Source: Rhynchopus euleeides (Eukaryota > Euglenozoa > Diplonemea > Diplonemida > Diplonemidae). From it: DNA of 64,000 bases. The notes beneath the pieces are model-generated. The model saw only the letters and a list, made by a program, of their open reading frames with translations, was not told the origin of the DNA and did no database searches. A program made the translations under genes and the position numbers. The stretch is from assembly GCA_963210315.1 (NCBI GenBank), contig OY723318.1, forward strand, positions 124,001 to 188,000, in the 5' to 3' direction. Of this stretch, positions 29,796 to 37,764 are shown piece by piece (position 1 is the stretch's first letter; every line of letters begins with the position of its first letter).

Positions 29796-29956
29796 ACAGT
29801 TTACTGAGGGAATATGACCCAAGGCCATTGGCAGCAGACACCCCCATCCCCCTCATCACCCCTGACACCCCACAACCCCAATCCTGTTGCCTTTCCCCTC
29901 TCTCTCCCCCCATGTTGTGCCCATGCACCTTCCCGGGACACTTTGTATATAACTTT
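29791..29956 (+). repeat. YR-C A2 repeat, first part (166 bp)
   Basis: Matches A1 20231-20396. Interrupted by YR-B and continued at 34731-34814. Confidence 0.9.
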
Positions 29957-30174
29957 TGGCCACAGTGGGCCTGCTCACTAGTCGGAGTTCCCAAGGTTCC
30001 TGCCCCCCTCTCCCCTCGGTTCCATGCCATCTCTCCCCTTCTCTATTCGGTCACAGGAATGTTGGCTTGCAGTCCGTATAATTCTTGGGTTTTACACACA
30101 ACCCCCCACACCTCAGGTAACGACAAGCTCCAACTTACTTTCTCCCACGGACTGCGCAAAGCCTTTCTCTTTTT
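29957..30174 (+). repeat. YR-B A1 repeat
   Basis: 218 bp from TGGCCACAG to CTCTTTTT, identical in extent to A2 (34241-34458). Confidence 0.9.
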
Positions 30175-30202
30175 ACACTTCAGAGAAGCAGTCCGTGGGA
30201 GA
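30141..30202 (+). promoter_or_regulatory. 15-bp inverted repeat before YR-B gag
   Basis: Same structure as in YR-A: TCTCCCACGGACTGC and its complement, ending 10 bases before the gag ATG. Confidence 0.5.
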
Positions 30203-30212
30203 AGCTCTTAAA

Positions 30213-31196
30213 ATGGAAGCGGTTACACAGAGGCTCGACAGGCTCCACCAGCGCGGAGTGACCGAGATTGTGTACGAGGTCAGAGCATCCCCACAGGATG
30301 GCGACGAAATTGGGGGAGAGTACTCTCGCCACGCGGGGGTGCTGCGACAAAATGAGGACAACACGTACACCATCCTCTACACCCTGCCGTTAGAGGAACT
30401 CGATGAAGTCGAGCCCACGGGGTTGCAAGAATGCACCATCCCCGTGGTGGGGTTTGACTACGCCAACCTCAGATCGGTGCATGAATACGCGAGGAAGCAG
30501 ACCAAGGCACAACTCGACCTCATGAGAGAGTCGGTACTAGACCTCGCCAAGGCGGTCCGCGAAGGCGCCAAGCAGGCGGGGACTGGGGGGAAAGCGGGAG
30601 GTGAGGCCGGGGCGGCACAGGCGCAACCGGAGGGGAGCAGCCCCCCTGCCCAGGACCCCCCCAAGCTCCCGACAATCGGGAACCTGCAGTCGGCCCTCAG
30701 CCTGCCCAACATGAGGCCGGCTTGCGTCTCCCAGTGGCAGGGGTTTTTGAAGGCAGGAGGGGTGGCAGCGGCGCGGGAGATGATCCGAGACCTGAGGCTG
30801 CAGTTCGGGACATCGAACAAGGTGACCCACCTGAGCACGTGGGTCGCCCTCGCGCAGGAGGCTGCTGAGCGGGGGTTCTGGTCCACCACCGTGACCCAGA
30901 TGGGGAACCAGCTGCTGCACGAGCTGGTGGTGAATGAGGCGTGGAAACAACACAGGATCCCCCGGGCGCAGGTGGAGGCGGAGATGCGGACGGCCGACAC
31001 GGAAGCATCCGCTGCTGACCGGGCCATCGCCAAGCTGGCGGGGCGTGCACGCACGACGAAGGGGGGAAAGGGGGGCAACGGTGGCCCTCCCCAGTCTTTT
31101 CCCCCCCCGAATCGGTATTCCCCCTACCCCCACCACACATTTCAGGGAAAGGGGGGAAAGGGGGGGAAACCCCGGGGCAACACCAACTGGAATTAA
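30213..31196 (+). CDS. YR-B gag-like protein
   Basis: 327 aa from ATG 30213. The longer upstream open frame (to 30024) lies in the A1 leader and is not in the same position relative to any ATG in YR-A. Gly/Lys-rich C-terminus as in YR-A. Differences from the YR-A copy are few (for example Met to Arg near residue 6, Asp to Gly in the WQDFL segment). An intact ORF in a fresh insertion suggests recent activity. Confidence 0.78.
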   Translation: MEAVTQRLDRLHQRGVTEIVYEVRASPQDGDEIGGEYSRHAGVLRQNEDNTYTILYTLPLEELDEVEPTGLQECTIPVVGFDYANLRSVHEYARKQTKAQLDLMRESVLDLAKAVREGAKQAGTGGKAGGEAGAAQAQPEGSSPPAQDPPKLPTIGNLQSALSLPNMRPACVSQWQGFLKAGGVAAAREMIRDLRLQFGTSNKVTHLSTWVALAQEAAERGFWSTTVTQMGNQLLHELVVNEAWKQHRIPRAQVEAEMRTADTEASAADRAIAKLAGRARTTKGGKGGNGGPPQSFPPPNRYSPYPHHTFQGKGGKGGKPRGNTNWN

Positions 31197-31219
31197 CACC
31201 GGCACTCGGCCAGGACATC

Positions 31220-32284
31220 ATGCAGGCACTCGGCCAAATCACGGCACTCTGCCAAAAACTGGGACAGGAAAGGCCCCCCCAACCCCCTACCCCCCCTCCC
31301 GCCCCCCAGAACATCGTCCAGAACACTCTGTCGGAGGTGTACACGCAAGCTGCGCCGGCAAGGACCCGGGCCAGGGACGACCACACTCTGTGGGAAGCAA
31401 AGGAACGGCTGGAAGAAGTCATGAAAGAGAGCCTGGCGGAACGCACAATCTCCACCAGGGGTGGGCTATGGAAAAGACTGGAAAGTTGGTGTGTGACAGC
31501 AGACCTCTCCCTACCCCCCTCGGAAGATGCAGCAGTTCTGTTTCTGGCGGGAATGACCCACTTGACAACAAGCACAGTCAAAAATTATGCATCGGCAATA
31601 AACGCAGTCGGTCTGCAGCAGGGGAATTGGTCCCCGCTCCCCCTTCAGGGCTATGCCAACGCACTGGCTCGTGCGACCCCCTTTTCCCCCCCGAAGCAAG
31701 CTGTCCCCGCAAAAAAGGCCGAAGTGACCCAGGCGGTGTTTGTTCTGTTCACAAGGGGGCACGAGGTGGAGGCGAACCTGTTGTTGTTTCTGTGGAAGAC
31801 AGCCTGCCGCTACCGCGATGCGGCAGATCTCACGGTAAAGGATGTGAAACCCACAGCATGTGGAACACGACTCGTGGTGGATTTTTACAGGTCAAAGGCA
31901 ATCAAGACGACCCCATTTGTGGATCGCAGGTTCGCAGTTGCAGCGGGGGCGGGTTTGGAGCGTCTGATTGCGTTCGTGGTGGAGAAAAGACAGACATGCC
32001 CCTTGGAATCCCTTCTGTTCGGTGTCCCCCACTCCCAATTTCTGCGCCTTCTCCGCCAATGCCCCAACTGCCAAGAGTGGACGCTTCATTCACCCCGACG
32101 GGGGGCCCTGCAATTTCTAGCCACACTGGCAGCCAACGGTATCCTCCCCCCCCAGGACATCCCCAGGATTGCCAGGCACAAAACCGCGAACCCCATTCTT
32201 CCCCCCACCACCATGAGATACCTCGCGAACGTGAACGAGGAGGTGGCCCTGGCCCTCTCCCCAGAGTGTTGTGCCCGTCTTTAA
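31220..32284 (+). CDS. YR-B tyrosine recombinase
   Basis: 354 aa, differing from the YR-A enzyme by about one residue (Arg to Lys in TSTVRNYA). The full catalytic set is present: CRYRD, HSPRR, ARHKT and MRYLA. The insertion without target duplication into YR-C A2 is what this class of enzyme produces. Confidence 0.87.
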   Translation: MQALGQITALCQKLGQERPPQPPTPPPAPQNIVQNTLSEVYTQAAPARTRARDDHTLWEAKERLEEVMKESLAERTISTRGGLWKRLESWCVTADLSLPPSEDAAVLFLAGMTHLTTSTVKNYASAINAVGLQQGNWSPLPLQGYANALARATPFSPPKQAVPAKKAEVTQAVFVLFTRGHEVEANLLLFLWKTACRYRDAADLTVKDVKPTACGTRLVVDFYRSKAIKTTPFVDRRFAVAAGAGLERLIAFVVEKRQTCPLESLLFGVPHSQFLRLLRQCPNCQEWTLHSPRRGALQFLATLAANGILPPQDIPRIARHKTANPILPPTTMRYLANVNEEVALALSPECCARL

Positions 32285-32325
32285 CGGAACTTGGTGCCCC
32301 CCCCGAGCATAGTAGCCACTCCGGC

Positions 32326-33969
32326 ATGGGAAAACGGGTGTCCAGGGGTTCCCTTCCAACCCAAGAGCAACTAAAAGCCCCGTTGCATTGCAAAAAAGTC
32401 CCTATTATTTCTATTCCTGAGGTACTTCGGATGGCCAAGGGGCCAGTGCGTGAAAGGATCAGCACACTGCTGGACATGACAGCCAACCCCCAGGCCATGG
32501 CGCGGGAGGTCTCAGAGCAGAGCTGGACCCCGGCAACTGTGAAACCCAAGAGCCAGGCCTTTTCTTCTCGTTTTTCGGTGCAGCTGGAAGAGGCAGGGCT
32601 GGTGCGGAGAGCCCCGGACTTTGATTTTGGCAAGAGAAACCCTGTTCTGGCTATTTCCCCTTTCGTTGTCTTCGAAGAAAAGCAGGGGTATGGCCCACAC
32701 GGGGGCCGACTGAGGCCCATCATGTGGACCAAAGACCACAACTCCCTCGCGGCAGCTTATGGATACCGCTGCCAAGTTGTTTTCCCCACCTCCCCAACAG
32801 TGTTGTCCAGGGTGGAATGCGAGTGCGCCTCCCAAAGAGACCTAGCGGCTTCCTTTTTTCAGATCCCCATTCCCGAAGAGTCTCAGAAATACTTCACATA
32901 CCGTGATGACAAGGGGAAGGCATACTGCCTGACCCGTTTGCCAATGGGGGCGTCGTGGTCCCCAGAGTTGATGCACCTGATCATGTATGCACTTTCCCAC
33001 TGCTATCTCTCAACCCCCCCCACGGCGGTATTCTCTCCCTCCCCATCTACATCCACTCCGGAACTGTGCGTTGACGTGTATGTCGACAACGTGCGGTACG
33101 CGGGCACCTGGGAGCGTGTTCGGGAGGCAACGGCGGCGTTTGACGTGGCAGCGAGACGCGCCGGCGCGACGATATCTGAGGCGAGCGACGGTGACACGGA
33201 GTACGTCTTCCTCGGGTTCGGCTTCCACTGCCGTCGAGAGGTGGGCGTTGGGCCCAAGGTGGCGAGGAAGCTGAGGGCGGCGCGGGCGGACCTGATGGCT
33301 CCGGGCGAGGTGAAGCCGAGGGTTAGGCGGTGCGACTTGGAATCCTTGGGTGGTCGTCTGGTGTGGGCCTCGCCCCTGGTGGTGCAGCCTCTGGGCAGGT
33401 TTATCGACGCCATCATCGCCCTGCGCCGCAACAGCAACGCATTGAACCGTGGTGCACACCCGGACGAAGAAGTACAGCTCTCCGCGCAAACGACTGAGGC
33501 GGCGGTGCGTTGGATCGAAGCTGCGCTCCAACCGAGGATGTACAAGGAGTTCACCGAGATGAGCCGAGGCCGGGGGGTAGAGATCTGGTCGGATGCTTCG
33601 GTGACGGGGTGCGGTGTTGTGGTGTCAGCAGGCGGCGCTCTTCGATCGTTTGGGCGACGCTGGACCTGGGAAGAGGCTGACGAACTGCCGGAGGAGCAGT
33701 GGTCGACGCGGATCGCGGTGCTTGAGGCACGTGCTGTGGTCTACGGCATGGAGGAGTGTGTCGGGGAGAACGCCTGGGGTGCCAACGTGAAGTGGTACCT
33801 TGACAACACCGCGGTGATCGGGGCGCTGCAGCGCGGGTATTCTCCGGCTCGGGCACTGAACAGAGAGGTGATGCGGATCCTGGGGCTGACGTCATCATAT
33901 TTCACAGCGGTGCAATGGGCCTACATCAAATCACGGGATAACCCCGCAGACAAGCCGAGCCGGAGGTAG
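32326..33969 (+). CDS. YR-B reverse transcriptase / RNase H
   Basis: 547 aa from ATG 32326. A much longer open frame reaches back to 30934, but that part is an out-of-frame shadow of gag and recombinase, joined because the C-run near 32300 is one base shorter than in YR-A. RT motifs QRDLAASFFQIP, LPMGASWSPELM and YVDNVRYAG, and RNase H motifs WSDAS, LEARA, YLDNTAV and NPADKP, are intact. About eight residues differ from YR-A. Confidence 0.87.
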   Translation: MGKRVSRGSLPTQEQLKAPLHCKKVPIISIPEVLRMAKGPVRERISTLLDMTANPQAMAREVSEQSWTPATVKPKSQAFSSRFSVQLEEAGLVRRAPDFDFGKRNPVLAISPFVVFEEKQGYGPHGGRLRPIMWTKDHNSLAAAYGYRCQVVFPTSPTVLSRVECECASQRDLAASFFQIPIPEESQKYFTYRDDKGKAYCLTRLPMGASWSPELMHLIMYALSHCYLSTPPTAVFSPSPSTSTPELCVDVYVDNVRYAGTWERVREATAAFDVAARRAGATISEASDGDTEYVFLGFGFHCRREVGVGPKVARKLRAARADLMAPGEVKPRVRRCDLESLGGRLVWASPLVVQPLGRFIDAIIALRRNSNALNRGAHPDEEVQLSAQTTEAAVRWIEAALQPRMYKEFTEMSRGRGVEIWSDASVTGCGVVVSAGGALRSFGRRWTWEEADELPEEQWSTRIAVLEARAVVYGMEECVGENAWGANVKWYLDNTAVIGALQRGYSPARALNREVMRILGLTSSYFTAVQWAYIKSRDNPADKPSRR

Positions 33970-33984
33970 CGCAGGGGTAGCGAA

Positions 33985-34240
33985 GGGGTGTCGTTCGGCG
34001 CTGATCGCGCGGCTCTTCCGCTGCGTCCTGCGGCGACCTGCGTCTTTGGTGACTTCAGCCGCGCGCTCAGCGTACCCCTGCGCTACGAACAGTAATGGTA
34101 ACAGAAGATCGTGCTGCCCACTCCCCACTCCCCTCTCCACCACACTTGTAGGAAGGCTAAGTGCCAAGAGGGCAAGGCTTGCCCGGAATGTGTTGCTGCG
34201 TACACTTAGCCTCCCTCACACAGGAACCGATGGGGAACTC
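33985..34240 (+). repeat. YR-B B1 repeat
   Basis: 256 bp from GGGGTGTCG to GGGGAACTC, the same as B2 (34475-34730). A 14-bp inverted pair (GTAGCGCAGGGGTA at the RT end, complement at 34074) flanks its start. Confidence 0.9.
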
Positions 34241-34458
34241 TGGCCACAGTGGGCCTGCTCACTAGTCGGAGTTCCCAAGGTTCCTGCCCCCCTCTCCCCT
34301 CGGTTCCATGCCATCTCTCCCCTTCTCTATTCGGTCACAGGAATGTTGGCTTGCAGTCCGTATAATTCTTGGGTTTTACACACAACCCCCCACACCTCAG
34401 GTAACGACAAGCTCCAACTTACTTTCTCCCACGGACTGCGCAAAGCCTTTCTCTTTTT
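34241..34458 (+). repeat. YR-B A2 repeat
   Basis: Copy of A1 placed directly after B1. It lacks the second arm of the pre-gag hairpin. Confidence 0.92.
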
Positions 34459-34474
34459 CCCTTCCCTCCCACCC

Positions 34475-34730
34475 GGGGTGTCGTTCGGCGCTGATCGCGC
34501 GGCTCTTCCGCTGCGTCCTGCGGCGACCTGCGTCTTTGGTGACTTCAGCCGCGCGCTCAGCGTACCCCTGCGCTACGAACAGTAATGGTAACAGAAGATC
34601 GTGCTGCCCACTCCCCACTCCCCTCTCCACCACACTTGTAGGAAGGCTAAGTGCCAAGAGGGCAAGGCTTGCCCGGAATGTGTTGCTGCGTACACTTAGC
34701 CTCCCTCACACAGGAACCGATGGGGAACTC
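34475..34730 (+). repeat. YR-B B2 repeat
   Basis: Terminal copy of B. Its end GGGGAACTC abuts the resumed YR-C A2 (AACACC). Confidence 0.92.
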
Positions 34731-34814
34731 AACACCACACCACACAACACCCCCTTCATCAGGGTAATCTCCCCGCGGCCAACACTCTTCGTCTTGTCCG
34801 CTTTCTTTTATTGT
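34731..34814 (+). repeat. YR-C A2 repeat, second part (84 bp)
   Basis: Matches A1 20397-20480. Together with 29791-29956 it restores 250 bp. Confidence 0.9.
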
Positions 34815-34832
34815 CCCACCCTCCATCCCCCG

Positions 34833-35065
34833 GACCTCGCCTCAACAGCCTGAATTGGCGGTTGTCGCGGGATCTCTTAACCCCTTCGCGTTGCAAGTGA
34901 GGAAAAGCTGAACCGGAAGTCCCCCTTCCTCCTTCCCATCAACACCCCCACTACCCATTGCCTTTGCCATTCTTGTCGTTGCGCACACACACCACCAGGA
35001 GAACTATAGCCGAGTCGACGTGTGTGTGCCCCCTGTCTGCGATAGCCGGCCAAGGTATGATTCTC
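34833..35065 (+). repeat. YR-C B2 repeat
   Basis: 233 bp, same extent as B1. Ends TTCTC at the right edge of YR-C, 18 bases after A2 plus a unique spacer. Confidence 0.9.
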
Positions 35066-35220
35066 GAGTGGCCAAAAACTCATCTCCCAGAGCAAAATGA
35101 CCCCACCACGGTTCGGAAAAATTCCGGAAATGCTAAATTCGCGAAACCAAAAATCGCGATTTTGTGGTACCAGGTGGTACCGGGTGGTACTACCTAGTAC
35201 GGTACTAAATCAGATCACTG
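35066..35220. mobile_element. MITE-D, right fragment
   Basis: 417-bp-family sequence from GAGTGGCCAAAAACTCATCT to the terminus CAGATCACTG. It is the partner of 19921-20230 across the YR-C insertion. Confidence 0.7.
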
Positions 35221-35391
35221 CACGGCCCGAAGGGACGTGGGCAAGGTGACCAACCCTACAGCTGTCGGCTTGTCGGTCGGCCAGTCGGTCGGTCGGCCGA
35301 CAGCAAAAAAAAAATCCGAAATTTTTTTTTTGCCGATTTGGTGACACTTTTTTTTTTTTTTTTTGCCACGGGGAAAATTTTTCGAGACATA

Positions 35392-35535
35392 GGGGGCCCT
35401 CGCTACCAGTCACGGGTCGTCACGGCTCGTCAGTGAGTCAGGGGGCTTTTTTGGCTGGCCTGGGGAGAAGGGTGAATTTTCAGGTTTTTGGCTGACTACG
35501 AGTCACTACGAGTCACTTGACTGGTAGCGAGGCCG
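35392..35535. mobile_element. GGGGG-type hairpin MITE, copy of 7512-7645
   Basis: Starts GGGGGCCCTCGCTACCAGTC and ends with the inverse arm. The flanking GAACTCCGGGTGGGGACTTGG also matches the 7.6-kb copy, so homology extends to about 35583. Confidence 0.65.
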
Positions 35536-35583
35536 GTCTGGAACTCCGGGTGGGGACTTGGCACAATATGAGAAAATTCCACC

Positions 35584-35811
35584 CAGCACCAACGCACACA
35601 CAACCCGATGTCCTGATGAAGGGTGGTGGTGGTCGCGCCCCCGTCCAACCGTGCAACGCACGTGGCGGAAACTGCACTATGCAGCAACAGTGATGAGAAA
35701 CAACACAGCAAAAACAGCAAGCAAACAGCAACAGAAACCTCGCGCGCGCCGCTCCTCCCTATTCTAAATCTCCCTTACCGTGGCGAAGCCACTCGACTAA
35801 AGTCGTTCGTA
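35584..35811. repeat. Dispersed repeats shared with 37.1 kb and 53.9 kb
   Basis: 35584-35680 (CACCAACGCACACACAACCC onward) recurs at 37088-37180. 35687-35811, including CCGTGGCGAAGCCACTCGAC, recurs at 53941-54065 and inverted at 2721-2753. No gene is seen. Confidence 0.7.
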
Positions 35812-36540
35812 AACCCCCCCCACGTATATTATTTACCTCATCTATTATTTACATTTCGCCTATTATTTACGAATTCGTATTATTTACATCGCCTTTATTT
35901 TTTCTGGGGGGAGGGGAGTGACCCGTTGGTGGACCACCAGAGGGGCCGAATCAGCCCCACTGTCCCACCTCCTCCACCTCCGAGTCGGTCTCCACGAGAA
36001 CGGCTTCGCCTTCGAAGCGCTGGAGATGGACCTCGGCTGAGACCGCCGCCTTCAGCGCTTCCGTTGTGAGTGTGCTGGCGACTGGCATGAGGGTGGTGAG
36101 TCGGGTGATGTGCGGGTCAGAACACTGCATACACTAGCCATAGTGTGTTCGCTGTGTGGGGGTATGCGCACTTCGGTGCCCTCAAGGAGACAGGCGTCCT
36201 TGCCCTGTTCCAATATGCACAGCTGGGATGGAGTCTCCCCATACACACCACCGGTGTAGGCGTGTCTCTGCCACGGGGGTGGAGAGGTCCATGGCTTCCG
36301 GGTGGTTCAGAGCTCTAGCACATCTGGGCAATGACGGACTCACACAAGCAAAGCGACATGCGCTTACCTATGGGGTGTCCTCTCCTCTGATTCTGTGCAA
36401 AAAACGGGCTGTTCGTAAATAATGGGTGATCTTATTTACAAATCGCCTATAATTTACGAAGAAATGAAAATCACCTATTATTTACGTTTTCGCCTATTAT
36501 TTACCAAATAAATACGTAAATTATATACGCGGGGGGGGTT
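35812..36540. mobile_element. TA-flanked MITE, copy 2
   Basis: Same family as 8095-8857, slightly shorter. AACCCCCC termini with TA on both sides (35810-35811 and 36541-36542). No coding capacity. Confidence 0.75.
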
Positions 36541-36955
36541 TAGGGGGAATCGTCCAAGTACGACAATGTACTGGGGGGAATCGTCCAAGTACGACAATGT
36601 ACTGGGGGGAATCGGGGGGAATCGTCCAAGTATGACAATGTACTGGGGGAAATCGGGGGGAATCGTCCAAGTACGACAATGTACTGGGGGGAATCGGGGG
36701 GAATCGTCCAAGTATGACAATGTACTGGGGGAAATCGGGGGGAATCGTCCAAGTATGACAATGTACTGGGGGGAATCGGGGGGAATCCGCCAAGTACACG
36801 AATGTACTGGGGGGAATCGGGGGGAATCCGCCAAGCATGACTATGCGCTGGGGGCAATCGGGGGAAATCCGCCAAGTATGACTATGTACTGGGGGGAATC
36901 GGGGGGAATCCGCCAAGTACACGAATGTGCTGGGGGGAATCGGGGGGAATCGGAG
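36541..36955. repeat. GGGGGAATCG minisatellite
   Basis: About ten units of roughly 30-42 bp containing GGGGGAATCGTCCAAGTA and ACAATGTACT. Begins exactly at the right end of the TA-flanked MITE. Related single units occur near 7777-7830 and 54065-54100. Confidence 0.88.
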
Positions 36956-37764
36956 ATTTAGTGAATAGTGTGGAGCAAGTATCTTCGCGCGACGCGAGAA
37001 GCACAACAAAGCAATAGTTTGCCCAGAGGGCCGGAGAGGGGAGGGGGGCCAGCCTGACTAGTCAAGATCTGCGAGAGGGGCCGATCACCAACGCACACAC
37101 AACCCGATTTCCTGATGAAGGGTGGTGGTGGTCGCGCCCCCGTCCAACCGTGCAACGCACGTGGCGGAAACTGCACTATGCTAGAGGAGGCATAGCCTGC
37201 TGACCTGGCTGTCTAAAAAATTATTTTTTTTAAAATCGCATTGTCTTTTCGACCCTATACCAAAAGTGGTCCCAAATCGGTCCGGGACGACCGTCCACAA
37301 CCGTCCACACTCTCTAAATGCTCGATGTTGCATTTTAAATTCAAAAATTCACATTTTCCAGCCAACTGGGCCAGTTTCCTTAGGAAAATGGCTCAAAATC
37401 GCAAACACTCCATTTCTACGGGCCACCACAGGCCAATAGAGTACCAAAATCGGTTTTTTCGCATTCTACGGCCTCAGGCAGACCGTCCACACCCAAAAAT
37501 CACCCCCAGGTGGTCAATATTGGGGTGTTCTGGCACTTTTTCACCTGTGGACGGTTGTGGACGGCTGTGGATGGCTGTGGATGGTTGTGGACGGCTGTGG
37601 ACGGTCTGCCAAGAGGTTACTGGAGGTTGCTAGGCTGCGGGCGGACCGTCCACACCCAAAAAACACCCCCAGTTGGTCACGATGGGGACGGTACGTCTCT
37701 TTTTCGTCTGTAGACGGTTGTGGACGGTCTGCCAATAGGTTGCTCCAGGATGCGAGATTGTTCT
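36956..37764. repeat. Intergenic with TGGACGG tandem repeats
   Basis: Includes the second copy of the 35584-35680 repeat (37088-37180), then CCGTCCACACCC segments and a short tandem of GGACGGCTGTGGAT units (37548-37606) repeated again around 37640-37735. No gene is seen. Confidence 0.7.

Larger units (their letters stand above)
29957..34730 (+). mobile_element. YR-B: complete A1-ORFs-B1-A2-B2 YR retrotransposon
   Basis: 4774 bp. A1 29957-30174, ORFs 30213-33969, B1 33985-34240, A2 34241-34458, 16 unique bases, B2 34475-34730. All three ORFs are intact. It is inserted inside YR-C A2, and YR-C A1 gives the exact empty site (20396/20397), showing no target duplication. The structure is the split-direct-repeat plan of Ngaro/PAT-type YR elements. 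Confidence 0.93.
20231..35065 (+). mobile_element. YR-C: split-direct-repeat YR retroelement, doubly interrupted
   Basis: Order is A1 (20231-20480), gag, recombinase, RT/RNase H, B1 (29563-29795), A2 (29791-29956 plus 34731-34814), B2 (34833-35065). Removing T1 (20633-25633) and YR-B (29957-34730) leaves an element of about 5 kb. The 5-bp TTCTC occurs once at the left edge, once at the B1/A2 junction and once at the right edge, as expected for a site-specific recombination core. A1 and reassembled A2 are both 250 bp, and B1 and B2 both 233 bp. Confidence 0.9.

Noticed and set aside
30934-33969. One 1011-aa ORF across YR-B
   Set aside because: Its first half is an out-of-frame reading of gag and recombinase. 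Only the part from 32326 has RT/RNase H motifs. The fusion depends on the length of one C-run and is absent in YR-A.
15218-34730. LTR retrotransposon interpretation
   Set aside because: No integrase or protease is present, a tyrosine recombinase is, the repeats are split (A1, B1-A2-B2), and there is no target duplication.
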